From Curtobacterium sp. MCPF17_052 (GTDB taxonomy: Bacteria; Actinomycetota; Actinomycetes; Actinomycetales; Microbacteriaceae): DNA of 64,000 nucleotides. Positions within the stretch are counted from its first letter, which is position 1, and every line of letters begins with the position of its first letter. A program made the position numbers and the translations under genes. Shown in pieces: positions 32,678-42,302 of this stretch. The notes beneath the pieces are model-generated. The model was not told where the DNA came from, made no database searches, and worked only from the letters and a program-made list of their open reading frames with translations. The stretch is taken from the NCBI RefSeq assembly GCF_003234085.1, contig NZ_QKSD01000002.1:62001-126000 (forward strand), in the 5' to 3' direction.

Positions 32678-34015
32678 ATGGACAAGCAGACGGACTTCGT
32701 GCTCCGCACCATCGAGGAGCGCGGGATCAAGTTCATCCGACTCTGGTTCACCGACGTGATCGGCACGTTGAAGTCGGTCGCCATCGCGCCGGCCGAGGTC
32801 GAGGGTGCGTTCGCCGAGGGCATCGGGTTCGACGGCTCCGCGATCGAGGGCCTGACCCGCTCGTACGAGGCCGACGTGCTCGCGCACCCGGACCCCTCGA
32901 CGTTCCAGATCCTGCCCTGGCGGGGCGAGATCGACCCCACCGCGCGCATGTTCTGCGACATCACGACACCGGACGGGCAGCCCGCCGTGGCCGACCCCCG
33001 CAACGTCCTGAAGCGGACCCTGGCCCGGGCGAGCGACCGCGGGTTCACGTTCTACACGCACCCCGAGATCGAGTTCTACCTGCTCAAGGACCGCGACTGG
33101 AAGGACGGCGGCCCGAAGCCCGTCGACCAGGCCGGCTACTTCGACAACGTCCCCGGCGGCAGCGCGCACGACTTCCGTCGTCGCTCGGTCCGGATGCTCG
33201 AGGACCTCGGCATCTCGGTGGAGTTCAGCCACCACGAGGCCGGCCCGGGTCAGAACGAGATCGACCTCCGGTACGCCGACGCCCTGACCATGGCGGACAA
33301 CATCATGACGTTCCGCACCGTGGTGAAAGAGGTCGCGATCGAGCAGGGCGTCTACGCGACGTTCATGCCGAAGCCGCTGTCCGGGCAGCCGGGATCCGGC
33401 ATGCACACGCACGTGTCGCTCTTCGAGGGGGACCAGAACGCGTTCTACGAGCCCGGTGGCGAGTACCAGCTCTCGCCCACGGCCAAGCACTTCATCGCGG
33501 GTGTGCTGCGGCACGCGCCGGAGATCACCGCGGTCACGAACCAGTTCGTCAACTCCTACAAGCGTCTCTGGGGCGGCGACGAGGCCCCGTCCTTCGTGAC
33601 GTGGGGTCACAACAACCGCTCGGCGCTCGTCCGCGTGCCGCTGTACAAGCCGAACAAGGGCCAGTCCGCCCGCATCGAGTACCGCGGCATCGACTCGGCG
33701 GCGAACCCGTACCTGGCGTACTCGCTGCTGCTCGCTGCGGGCCTGAAGGGCATCGAGGAGGGCTACGAGCTCCCCGCCGAGGCCGAGGACAACGTCTGGA
33801 GCCTGTCCGATTCGGAGCGCAAGGCCCTGGGTTACAGCCAGCTGCCCGCGAGCCTCGACCACGCACTGTCGCTGATGGAGGACTCGGAGCTCGTCGCCGA
33901 GACCCTGGGGGAACAGGTCTTCAACTTCGTGCTCCTCAACAAGCGCCAGGAGTGGAAGCGGTACCGCGACCAGGTCACCCCGTTCGAGTTGGACACCAAC
34001 CTCGGCATGCTCTGA
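32678..34015 (+). CDS. glnA2: glutamine synthetase type I, GlnA2-like
   Basis: 445 residues, the length of mycobacterial GlnA2. The GS signature FDGSAIEG, the catalytic blocks EFSHHEAGPGQNEIDL and PGSGMHTHVSL, and NNRSALVRVP are in order. The adenylylation loop that carries Tyr in GlnA1 reads EDNVWSLSDSERKAL, with no Tyr, so it should not be controlled by GlnE. ATG 32678 has a GGAAAGG ribosome binding site. It lies 37 bases upstream of glnE, the same order as in Mycobacterium. Confidence 0.93.
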   Translation: MDKQTDFVLRTIEERGIKFIRLWFTDVIGTLKSVAIAPAEVEGAFAEGIGFDGSAIEGLTRSYEADVLAHPDPSTFQILPWRGEIDPTARMFCDITTPDGQPAVADPRNVLKRTLARASDRGFTFYTHPEIEFYLLKDRDWKDGGPKPVDQAGYFDNVPGGSAHDFRRRSVRMLEDLGISVEFSHHEAGPGQNEIDLRYADALTMADNIMTFRTVVKEVAIEQGVYATFMPKPLSGQPGSGMHTHVSLFEGDQNAFYEPGGEYQLSPTAKHFIAGVLRHAPEITAVTNQFVNSYKRLWGGDEAPSFVTWGHNNRSALVRVPLYKPNKGQSARIEYRGIDSAANPYLAYSLLLAAGLKGIEEGYELPAEAEDNVWSLSDSERKALGYSQLPASLDHALSLMEDSELVAETLGEQVFNFVLLNKRQEWKRYRDQVTPFELDTNLGML

Positions 34016-34052
34016 CACCCACGTCAGGACACACGACGGGAGCACACGCCAG

Positions 34053-37000
34053 ATGACCAGCCGGACCGAAACCTCGCGTTCCCAGCTGGCCCGGCTCGGG
34101 TTCGCCGACCTGTCCGGCTCGCTGGAGCGGATCGCCGCCCTGGAGGCCCGTCCCGGCTCGGATCTGCGCGTCCCGATCGCGGATGCCGAGTCGGTCTGGG
34201 CCGCCACGGCGGACCCGGACGGAGCGCTGCTCGCGCTCGAGCGGCTCATCGAGTCGGCTCCGGAGCAGCTGCGCCCGGTCCTGGCCGACCCCGGGGCGAC
34301 CGAGCGCCTGGTGCGGCTGCTCGGCGCGTCCACCGGGCTCGCCGAGTTCCTGCAGCGCCGGCCCGACGAGCTCGCGCTGGTGCTCGATCCCGTCGCGCCG
34401 CCGTGGTCACAGGAGCGGTACACGGCCTCCCTCGACCAGGCGGTGGACGGCAGCTCGGGCGAGACGGCTCGACGGCGACTCCGTGTCCGCTACCGCCGGC
34501 ACCTGGCGCAGATCGCCCTGTTCGACGTCCTGCACGCGTCTCCGACCGAGGCGTTCCCGGACGTCGCCGCCGGCCTCGCCGACCTCGCCGGCGCTGCGCT
34601 CGACGCCGCCGTGACGGTCGCGCGTCGCGAGGTCCCGTTCCCCGTCGCGGACGTCGCCGCCACGCCGCTCGCGGTGATCGCGATGGGGAAGGCCGGGGCA
34701 CGCGAGCTCAACTACGTCAGCGACGTCGACGTCATCTTCGTGACCGAGCCGACCGAGCCGACCGTGCCGACCGTGCCGACCGAGCCGACGGAGGGGGACG
34801 ACGCGCCCCGGATCAGCACCGACCGCGCGGTCCTCATCGCGACGCGTCTGGCGATCGCCGCGACCCACGTCATCACGGACCTCGCCGCGGAGCCCGCACT
34901 GTGGGAGGTCGATGCGAACCTCCGGCCGGAGGGCAAGGACGGCGCGCTCGTCCGGACGCTCGAGTCGCACGTGGCGTACTACGAGCGCTGGGCGAAGGGG
35001 TGGGAGTTCCAGGCGCTGCTCAAGGCCCGGGCGATCGCCGGGTCGATGGACCTCGGGGAGCGCTACGTCGCCGCGGTGGCCCCCTTCGTGTGGCAGTCGT
35101 CGAAGCGTCCGGGGTTCGTGGAGTCGGTGCAGCGGATGCGGGAGCGGGTGACGGCGCACATCCCGGATGCCCAGGTCGATCGGCAGCTGAAGCTCGGCCC
35201 TGGCGGTCTGCGTGACGTCGAGTTCACCGTGCAACTCCTGCAGCTCGTCCACGGGCGCGACGACGAGTCCGTGCGCGTCCGCTCGACGCTCGAGGCGATG
35301 GACGCCCTGGCGACCGCCGGGTACGTCGGACGGCCGGAAGCGGCGCGCTTCGGACCGGACTACGCCCTGCTCCGGGTCCTCGAACACCACATCCAGCTCC
35401 GGCGGCTGCAGCGCACCCACCTGATGCCGTCCGACGAGGACGAACTCCGGGTCCTCGCTCGCTCCACCCGCCTGGCGTCCTCGGCGTCGGCGCTGCTGGA
35501 CCGCTGGCGATCGGTCAAGCTCGAGGTCCGCGGCCTGCACGAGCGGCTCTTCTACCGACCGATGCTCGCGGCGGTGGCGTCCACCGACGGCGAGATCGTC
35601 CTGACGAGCAGTCAGGTCAGCGACCGGCTCACCGCGATCGGGTTCCTCGATCCGGACGGGGCCGTGGCCCACATCCGGGCTCTGACGCAGGGGACGACCC
35701 GGCGGGCAGCGATCCAGCGGAACCTCCTGCCGGTCCTCCTGCGATGGATGGCGGAGGGGCCCGCGCCGGACCGGGCGCTGCTGGCCTTCCGACGACTCAG
35801 CGACACCCTGGGGGAGTCGAGTTGGTTCCTCCGGATGCTCCGGGACTCCTCGGGCGCCGCGCACAGCCTGACGACGGTGCTCAGCGAGTCGGCGTTCCTG
35901 TCCGGTCTGCTCGAACGCTTCCCCGAGGCCGTGGCCTGGTTGGACGAGCCGGACACCCTCCTGAAGCCGCGTCCGCTGCCTGCGCTGCTGGCCGAGACGG
36001 GCGCGACGACCGCGCGACACGGGGACGCCGTGGACACGGCGGCCTCGCTCCTGCGCGGGGTCCGGCGGCGCGAGACGCTCCGGCTCGGCATGGCCGCAGT
36101 GCTCGGGCACCTGGACGTCGACGGCCTGGGTCCGGCACTCAGCGACGTCACCGAGGCCACGCTGAGCGGTGCGCTCGACCTGGCACGACGGGACGCCCCG
36201 CAGGGTCTCGAGTTCGGGGTGATCGCGATGGGACGCTACGGCGGCCGTGAACTCGGGTTCGGCTCGGACGCCGACGTCCTCTTCGTCTACCGCTCGTCGA
36301 CGGTGCCGAACGAGGTCGCCTCGCGCGCGTCGCAGGTCATCGTGCGTGAGCTGAACCGCCTGACCGAGGACGCCCTGCACCCCTTCGACCTCGACATCGA
36401 CCTGCGGCCCGAGGGGAAGAACGGCCCCGTGGTGCGCTCGTTCGACTCGTACGCGGCCTACTACGCCCGCTGGTCCCTGACGTGGGAGGCGCAGGCGCTC
36501 CTGCGGGCCCGTGGCGCTGTGGGGGACGCCCAGCTGCTCCGTGACTTCGAGCACCTGGCCGACCGGACCCGGTACCCCGCCGCGATCGAGGACCGGGAGG
36601 TCCGGGAGGTCCGGCGCATCAAGGCCCGGGTCGAGTCCGAACGACTGCCCCGCGGCGCCGATCCTGCGCGTCACCTGAAGCTCGGTCGCGGGTCGTTGAG
36701 CGACGTCGAGTGGTTCGTGCAGCTCCTCCAGCTGCAGCACGGGCACGAGCAGCCGTCACTCCGCACCACGTCGACGCTCGAGGCGCTGCAGGCGGCCACG
36801 GACGCCGGCTGGGTCGCGCCGGAGGACGCCGAGCGCCTGGCCGCCGCGTGGCGGTTCGCGTCCCGGACCCGGAGCGCGCTCGTGCTGTGGTCGGGACGGA
36901 CGACGGACGTGCTGCCGGTCGAGCGGACGCAGCTGGAGGGCATCGCGCGCCTGTTGGAGTACCCGCCGGGGTCGGCGTCGCAACTCGAGGAGGACTACCT

Positions 37001-37055
37001 CGCCGTGACCCGGCGCTCCCGGCAGGTCTTCGAGCGCGAGTTCTACGGCGCCTGA
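34053..37055 (+). CDS. glnE: bifunctional glutamine-synthetase adenylyltransferase/deadenylase
   Basis: 1000 residues with two tandem nucleotidyltransferase halves. The N-terminal (deadenylase) half has GKAGARELNYVSDVDVIFV and the C-terminal (adenylylating) half has GRYGGRELGFGSDADVLFVY, each followed by a helical domain (LGPGGLRDVEFTVQLLQL; LGRGSLSDVEWFVQLLQL). It controls GlnA1 through the Tyr in its adenylylation loop. Just after the first active site (34741-34790) is a 9-base tandem repeat coding for Thr-Glu/Val-Pro units, a low-complexity insertion. Confidence 0.96.
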   Translation: MTSRTETSRSQLARLGFADLSGSLERIAALEARPGSDLRVPIADAESVWAATADPDGALLALERLIESAPEQLRPVLADPGATERLVRLLGASTGLAEFLQRRPDELALVLDPVAPPWSQERYTASLDQAVDGSSGETARRRLRVRYRRHLAQIALFDVLHASPTEAFPDVAAGLADLAGAALDAAVTVARREVPFPVADVAATPLAVIAMGKAGARELNYVSDVDVIFVTEPTEPTVPTVPTEPTEGDDAPRISTDRAVLIATRLAIAATHVITDLAAEPALWEVDANLRPEGKDGALVRTLESHVAYYERWAKGWEFQALLKARAIAGSMDLGERYVAAVAPFVWQSSKRPGFVESVQRMRERVTAHIPDAQVDRQLKLGPGGLRDVEFTVQLLQLVHGRDDESVRVRSTLEAMDALATAGYVGRPEAARFGPDYALLRVLEHHIQLRRLQRTHLMPSDEDELRVLARSTRLASSASALLDRWRSVKLEVRGLHERLFYRPMLAAVASTDGEIVLTSSQVSDRLTAIGFLDPDGAVAHIRALTQGTTRRAAIQRNLLPVLLRWMAEGPAPDRALLAFRRLSDTLGESSWFLRMLRDSSGAAHSLTTVLSESAFLSGLLERFPEAVAWLDEPDTLLKPRPLPALLAETGATTARHGDAVDTAASLLRGVRRRETLRLGMAAVLGHLDVDGLGPALSDVTEATLSGALDLARRDAPQGLEFGVIAMGRYGGRELGFGSDADVLFVYRSSTVPNEVASRASQVIVRELNRLTEDALHPFDLDIDLRPEGKNGPVVRSFDSYAAYYARWSLTWEAQALLRARGAVGDAQLLRDFEHLADRTRYPAAIEDREVREVRRIKARVESERLPRGADPARHLKLGRGSLSDVEWFVQLLQLQHGHEQPSLRTTSTLEALQAATDAGWVAPEDAERLAAAWRFASRTRSALVLWSGRTTDVLPVERTQLEGIARLLEYPPGSASQLEEDYLAVTRRSRQVFEREFYGA

Positions 37056-37580
37056 GCGTCGTCTCGAACGGAGGCGCCGGCACCGCGACACGCCCGGGGT
37101 GTTGCGAATCGAAGCAAGATGACGAGTTGTCAAAGACAATTTTCGTCCCGACCCGTCCGTACCCCGTTGCACTGTGCACCGTACCCCGATCGGTACCGAT
37201 GCTGAATCGCTGTCAGCGCGCGACCAGGGTTTCGGAACACCGGAGCAGCGGAGACAGCGCCAGCCGACGACGACCAGCTCAACTGCCTTCTGATCCGGGG
37301 TTCTCTGTGGACCGAGGATGAGCCTCCCGGCCGTGTCGGACTCTCTGCACACCGACGGCCGCCGTCGGACCGGTCCACGCAACTGCTGTCAGCACCAGTG
37401 GGGACAAGGGTCGGTCCGACGTGCTGCGGACCACTCTGTCCCCCGATCGACCCCGCGGTCACCCCCACCCGAGGGGCACGTTGCAGGGGCTGTCTGCGAT
37501 CTGTCTGAATGAGGACACCCGAACCGACCCCGATTTCCCGATGACGCGGAATCTCCCTTCGAACGTTGCAGCAGGGATCG
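37056..37580. other. long intergenic region before the polysaccharide operon
   Basis: About 525 bases without a convincing gene. Base composition is more AT-rich than the flanks, especially 37100-37145. Visible elements are a small hairpin TTGTC-AAA-GACAA followed by TTTT (37126-37142), two direct copies of CCGTACCCCG (near 37157 and 37178), and a hairpin GGTCCG/CGGACC around 37412-37431. This is consistent with a glnE terminator followed by a long regulated leader; no riboswitch class is recognised. Confidence 0.4.
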
Positions 37581-39170
37581 ATGTTCACCTTCATCCTCCA
37601 GATCCGGCAGATGGTCGACGGCCACCCCGAGTTCTACCTGTTCACCGTGTACTCACTGGTGATCTGGTTGCTCTGGTTGCTCAAAGTCGTCCTCTCCGCC
37701 CGGTACCGCCCCTTCACCGGCACGTACACCGGGACGACGAGCGTCGTCGTCCCCGTGGTGGACGAGCCGCTCGACCTGTTCCGTGACGTGATCGGCCGCA
37801 TGGTCGAACAGCGTCCCGGCGAGATCATCGTCGTCATCAACGGCGCTCGGAACGAGGCGCTCGAAGCGGTGTGCGACGAGTTCGCCCCCCTCGTGCGCTG
37901 GACCCACACGCCGATCCCCGGCAAGCGCAACGCGGTCAAGGTCGGCACCGAGATGTCGAACGGCGACATCACCGTGCTCGTCGACTCGGACACGGTGTGG
38001 ACGCCCGGCACGCTCGTCGAGCTGCTCAAGCCGTTCGCGGACGAGTCCGTGGGTGGCGTGACCACCCGCCAGCGCATCCTCGAGCCGACGCGCTCCTGGA
38101 TCACCCGCTGGGCGGACTGGCTCGAGAACTCCCGTGCGCTGTACTCGATGCCGGCGCAGAGCGTCCTCGGACAGATCGGCTGCCTGCCCGGCCGCACGAT
38201 CGCGTTCCGCCGGAGCATCCTGGTCCGCGTCATGGACAGGTTCATGCACGAGGAGTTCATGGGGGTCTTCCTCGAGGTCTCCGACGACCGGACCCTGACG
38301 AACCTGACGCTCAAGGAGGGGTACCGGACCGTCTACCAGTACACGTCGCTCGTGTACACGGACGCTCCGCTGCAGGTGAAGAAGCTGTTCAAGCAGCAGC
38401 TCCGCTGGGCCCGTGGGTCGCAGTACAACACGCTGCGGATGCTGCCGTGGATGCTCGGCCACGCGCCGATCCTGGCCGTGTTCTTCCTGACCGACATCAT
38501 CCTGCCGTTCATGCTCTTCGGCGTGATCGCCGGCTGGATCTACCGGGCGCTCACCGGGCAGGGGCAGAACCTCTACGAGGGCATCCTGCACCAGTACGGG
38601 TTCTCCACCGGCTTCGTCTACGTCGCCGGACTCATGGTGGTCTCGAGCGTGCTGAGCATGGCCATCCGGCAGATGCGGCACCTGGCCGAGAAGCCGTCGG
38701 ACTTCTTCCGCCTGCCGATGTTCATCATCGTCTCGACGTTCTTCCTCATGCCGATCCGGCTCATCGGGTTCTTCCGCCTGGCGCACGCCAGCGGCTGGGG
38801 GACCCGGGCCGGTGCCTACGCCGGTGGGCCGATGGAGGAGGACCCGGCGCAGCCGCAACTCTCGGGCACGACCGTGCCGATGAGCCCGGTGGACCGCGGA
38901 CTGACCGACACGTCCGAGCGACCGAGCGAGCAGGCCGCCGTTGACCGCGCGTTCGACGAGCTCTTCGGACCCGACGCGACCACGGCCGCCACCGCGACCG
39001 TGCTCACCACCCGACGCGACGTCGCGACCGCGACAGCGACCACGACCTCGACCGCCCGTGCACCGCACCGCGCGGCGAAGCCCGCACGTCGCCGACTCAA
39101 CCCGTACGCATCGATCCCGTACTGCATCGGGATCGCGGTCTTCGCTCTGGAGGCGTTCCTCATTGTCTGA
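37581..39170 (+). CDS. processive GT2 glycosyltransferase (hyaluronan/cellulose synthase-like)
   Basis: 529 residues. One or two N-terminal membrane helices lead into a GT-A domain with the metal Asp in VLVDSDTVW, the acceptor region GQIGCLPGRTIAFRR and the processivity box QQLRWARGS (QxxRW). About four C-terminal helices and a further terminal one follow. This is the layout of hyaluronan synthase-type enzymes that polymerise and export in one step. ATG 37581 is used (GCAGGGA upstream); an in-frame TTG is at 37566. The stop overlaps the GH26 gene by eight bases. A Thr/Ala-rich linker near the C-terminus is low complexity. Confidence 0.88.
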   Translation: MFTFILQIRQMVDGHPEFYLFTVYSLVIWLLWLLKVVLSARYRPFTGTYTGTTSVVVPVVDEPLDLFRDVIGRMVEQRPGEIIVVINGARNEALEAVCDEFAPLVRWTHTPIPGKRNAVKVGTEMSNGDITVLVDSDTVWTPGTLVELLKPFADESVGGVTTRQRILEPTRSWITRWADWLENSRALYSMPAQSVLGQIGCLPGRTIAFRRSILVRVMDRFMHEEFMGVFLEVSDDRTLTNLTLKEGYRTVYQYTSLVYTDAPLQVKKLFKQQLRWARGSQYNTLRMLPWMLGHAPILAVFFLTDIILPFMLFGVIAGWIYRALTGQGQNLYEGILHQYGFSTGFVYVAGLMVVSSVLSMAIRQMRHLAEKPSDFFRLPMFIIVSTFFLMPIRLIGFFRLAHASGWGTRAGAYAGGPMEEDPAQPQLSGTTVPMSPVDRGLTDTSERPSEQAAVDRAFDELFGPDATTAATATVLTTRRDVATATATTTSTARAPHRAAKPARRRLNPYASIPYCIGIAVFALEAFLIV

Positions 39171-40734
39171 TCTCGACCGCACCGACGGCACCTGGTGGGC
39201 GCCTTCCACCAAGCACGCCAAGCGCACCGCCCTCGGCATGGCGGCCATCGTCGCCGTCCTCGCCCTGATCACCTGGTCCGTGTGGATCTCGCCCTCCGGG
39301 CCCGTCTCCACCGCCGTCAGCCGGGCGCTCGGCGTCCCGACCCAGCAGGAACCGGCAGCCGACGTCGACGCCCTGCAGGCGAAGCTCGCCGCCGCGCAGC
39401 AGCAGATCTGGAAGCTCGAGGGGAAGCTGCAGAGCACCTCGGCGCAGTCCGGCTCCCGCAGCGACCAGGTCACCCAGCTCAAGGCACAGATCGCAGACCT
39501 GCGGTCGCAGCTCGGGCACGCCCGGTCCGGCACGGCCTCCGGCCACGGACACGGCGCCGATTCGGGAGGCTCGTCCTCCTCCGGTACGTCGATCACGGCG
39601 GGCAAGGGGGCCGGCTCGGGCGGGTCCTCGTCCGGCGGGTCGGGCCACGGCGGGTCGGGTCACGGCGGGTCGGGCCAGGGCGGCGGTCCGACCGTCGTCC
39701 CCGGCACCGACGGCCCCTCGACCGACCCGGACCCGGCGACCCCGGTCGACGTGCCGACGAAGACCGAGGTCCTCGCCCAGCAGTCCCGCTGGTACGGCCT
39801 GTACACGGCGCAGTCGCCCTTCAACTGGGCCGAGTACGACGAGGTGTCCCAGCAGGTCGGCAAGTCGACGAACATGGTCGGCTACTTCCAGGGCTTCGAC
39901 CAGGACTTCAACGCGGGTGCCGTGCAGCGATCGTGGACCAACGGCCGTGTGCCGCTGCTCACCTGGGAGACCCGGCCGGCGACCACCGGCAACGACCAGA
40001 AGTACGTTGCCGGGTACGCGAACGCCGACATCACCGGGGGAGCGTTCGACGACTACCTGACGAAGTACGCCGACGCGCTCAAGGCGAACGGACAGCCCGT
40101 GGTGATCCGTCTCGACCACGAGATGAACGGCAGTTGGTACAACTGGTCCGACGGCACCGCCCAGCAGAACGCGCCGGGCTCGTTCGTCGCGATGTGGAAG
40201 CACGTGCACGACGTGTTCGAGCGTGCGGGTGCGAACGACTACGTCATCTGGAACTGGGCTCCGACCCGCATCGACGCCCTGGGCAACCCGAAGTACCAGA
40301 CCGTCGACTACATGCAGGCGTACTACCCGGGCGACGACTACGTGGACTGGGTCGGCATGAGCGGGTACTACCGCAAGGCCGCTGAGTCGCCGACCTTCGC
40401 CACCACCTTCGGTGCGACGCTCGACCAGATCCGGCAGATCGCGCCCGACAAGCGCATCCTGCTCAGCGAGATCGGCGCGACCGAGACCGGCTCCGCCGTG
40501 TCGAACGGGCAGAAGTCGCAGTGGGTCGACTCGCTGTTCGACGCCCTCGCGGACCCCGCCAACTCGGACGTCATCGGCTTCGCGTACTTCAGCGAGACCG
40601 CCACGACGATCGTCGACGGTGCCCGCACCACCAACGACTGGCGACTCAATTCCCGTGCCGACAGCCTGGCGGCGTTCGTCGCCGGCATCGCCCGCACCGA
40701 CATCGACTACGACCTGCAGGAGGTCAAGAAGTGA
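39163..40734 (+). CDS. membrane-anchored GH26-like glycoside hydrolase
   Basis: 523 residues. An N-terminal membrane anchor (residues 22-44) is followed by a coiled-coil stretch (about 65-125), a Gly/Ser/His-rich linker (125-185) and a catalytic domain of the GH26 type with the acid in RLDHEMNGSWYNW and the nucleophile in LLSEIGATETG. It would cut beta-mannan, xylan or a related polymer outside the cell, probably the product of the adjacent synthase. The start is TTG 39163, overlapping the GT2 stop, with GGAGG nine bases before. The stop overlaps the next gene by GTGA. Confidence 0.86.
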   Translation: MSDLDRTDGTWWAPSTKHAKRTALGMAAIVAVLALITWSVWISPSGPVSTAVSRALGVPTQQEPAADVDALQAKLAAAQQQIWKLEGKLQSTSAQSGSRSDQVTQLKAQIADLRSQLGHARSGTASGHGHGADSGGSSSSGTSITAGKGAGSGGSSSGGSGHGGSGHGGSGQGGGPTVVPGTDGPSTDPDPATPVDVPTKTEVLAQQSRWYGLYTAQSPFNWAEYDEVSQQVGKSTNMVGYFQGFDQDFNAGAVQRSWTNGRVPLLTWETRPATTGNDQKYVAGYANADITGGAFDDYLTKYADALKANGQPVVIRLDHEMNGSWYNWSDGTAQQNAPGSFVAMWKHVHDVFERAGANDYVIWNWAPTRIDALGNPKYQTVDYMQAYYPGDDYVDWVGMSGYYRKAAESPTFATTFGATLDQIRQIAPDKRILLSEIGATETGSAVSNGQKSQWVDSLFDALADPANSDVIGFAYFSETATTIVDGARTTNDWRLNSRADSLAAFVAGIARTDIDYDLQEVKK

Positions 40735-42149
40735 CCGCATCGAAGAAGTCCGCCGACACCCGACCCGCACCGGTCATCAGCGTCATCGGCACCGGGTACC
40801 TCGGTGCCACGCATGCCGCCGCCATGGCCGAGATGGGCTTCGAGACCATCGGCGTGGACGTCGACCCCGCGAAGCTCGCCGCGCTCTCCGCCGGCCAGGT
40901 GCCGTTCTACGAGCCCGGACTCCCCGAGCTCATCACGAAGCACGTCGCCAGCGGGAAGCTCCGGTTCACGGCCTCGATCGCCGAAGCGGTCGCTGCGGCG
41001 GACGTGCACTTCGTCTGCGTCGGGACCCCGCAGAAGGCCGGGTCGCACGCGGCGAACCTGTCCTTCGTGGAGAACGCCACCCGCGGCGTCGCCGAGAACC
41101 TGACCCACCCGGGACTCATCGTCGGCAAGTCGACCGTCCCGGTCGGCACCGCCGCACGGCTCCGCGGGATCGTCAGTGAGTTCACGCCCGTCGGCATCGA
41201 CGCAGAGCTCATCTGGAACCCCGAGTTCCTCCGGGAGGGCAAGGCCGTCGAGGACACGCTGCACCCGGACCGCCTGGTCTGGGGCGGCGCGTCGGACGCT
41301 GCCGACGCCGTGATCCGCGAGGTCTACGCCGCCCCGATCAGCGAGGGCACCCCGGTCATCACCACCGACCTCGCCACCGCCGAGCTCGTCAAGGTCAGCG
41401 CCAACGCGTTCCTCGCCACGAAGATCTCGTTCATCAACGCGATCTCCGAGATGTGTGCGATCGCCGGGGCCGACGTGACGACCCTCGCCGATGCACTCGG
41501 CCACGACGCCCGTATCGGCCGGAAGTTCCTCAACGCCGGGCTCGGCTTCGGCGGTGGATGCCTGCCGAAGGACATCCGAGCCCTCATGTACCGGGCGAAC
41601 GAGATCGGTGCCGGCCGGGTCGTCGGCCTCATGCAGCAGGTCGACGAGATCAACATGGGCCAGCGCCAGCGGGTCATCGACATGGCGATCGAGTCCACCG
41701 GGGGATCGGTCCTCAACCGTCGCATCGCCGTGGTCGGGGCAGCGTTCAAGCCACTGACCGACGACGTCCGTGACTCCCCGGCGCTCAACGTCGCCGCCGC
41801 GCTGCACCTCCGTGGCGCGCAGGTGACGCTCTGGGACCCGGAGGCGATGGAGACCGCACGCCGGTCGTTCCCGACGCTCACCTACGCCGCGTCGATGACC
41901 GAGGCGATCGAGGGCGCTGACCTCGTCCTCGTCCTCACGGAGTGGGACGAGGTCGTCGAGGCCGACCCGGTCGCCCTCGCGGCCGTCGTCGGACAGCGCG
42001 TCGTGATCGACGCGCGCAACTGTCTCCCGACCGGCCGCTGGGTCGGGGCGGGGTGGACCGTCCGCTCCCTAGGACGGCCCACCCCCGTCACGGGTGCTCC
42101 CGCGAGCGTCGCCGCGGGCACGGTCGACGCGCTGGCCACCAGCCGCTGA
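40731..42149 (+). CDS. ugd: UDP-glucose 6-dehydrogenase
   Basis: 472 residues. NAD-binding motif GTGYLGATHAAAMAEMG at about residues 21-37, the active-site Cys in GFGGGCLPKDIRAL and the C-terminal UDP-binding domain (AFKPLTDDVRDSPAL). It makes UDP-glucuronate, so the product of this operon is probably an acidic polysaccharide. GTG 40731 overlaps the GH26 stop (GTGA), so the three genes GT2-GH26-ugd are translationally coupled. Confidence 0.95.
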   Translation: MTASKKSADTRPAPVISVIGTGYLGATHAAAMAEMGFETIGVDVDPAKLAALSAGQVPFYEPGLPELITKHVASGKLRFTASIAEAVAAADVHFVCVGTPQKAGSHAANLSFVENATRGVAENLTHPGLIVGKSTVPVGTAARLRGIVSEFTPVGIDAELIWNPEFLREGKAVEDTLHPDRLVWGGASDAADAVIREVYAAPISEGTPVITTDLATAELVKVSANAFLATKISFINAISEMCAIAGADVTTLADALGHDARIGRKFLNAGLGFGGGCLPKDIRALMYRANEIGAGRVVGLMQQVDEINMGQRQRVIDMAIESTGGSVLNRRIAVVGAAFKPLTDDVRDSPALNVAAALHLRGAQVTLWDPEAMETARRSFPTLTYAASMTEAIEGADLVLVLTEWDEVVEADPVALAAVVGQRVVIDARNCLPTGRWVGAGWTVRSLGRPTPVTGAPASVAAGTVDALATSR

Positions 42150-42231
42150 TCGTCCCCGGAGCGGGGCCCCTGCCGTCGGCACGGGCCCCGCTCTCGTGCG
42201 TCGGCCGCCGCGCCGGGGCCGCGGTACAGTG

Positions 42232-42284
42232 CGCGAAAGCGACAGATCTGCACCGGATTCCGGCGGCGATCTGTCGCTTTCGCG
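42232..42284. repeat. 17-bp inverted repeat, dispersed family B, copy 1
   Basis: CGCGAAAGCGACAGATC (42232-42248) pairs perfectly with 42268-42284 across a 19-base loop. A second copy (42393-42445) lies about 110 bases on. The gap 42150-42512 between ugd and glnA1 holds these repeats, one family C hairpin and the glnA1 terminator, and no gene. Confidence 0.75.
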
Positions 42285-42302
42285 TCCCGACCTGCGTGTC
42301 CA

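Noticed and set aside
31171..34056. 961-codon plus-strand frame over the CDGSH, diiron and glnA2 region
   Set aside because: It covers glnA2 in the wrong frame and the minus-strand genes; composition is Arg/His/Pro-rich and no domain is visible.
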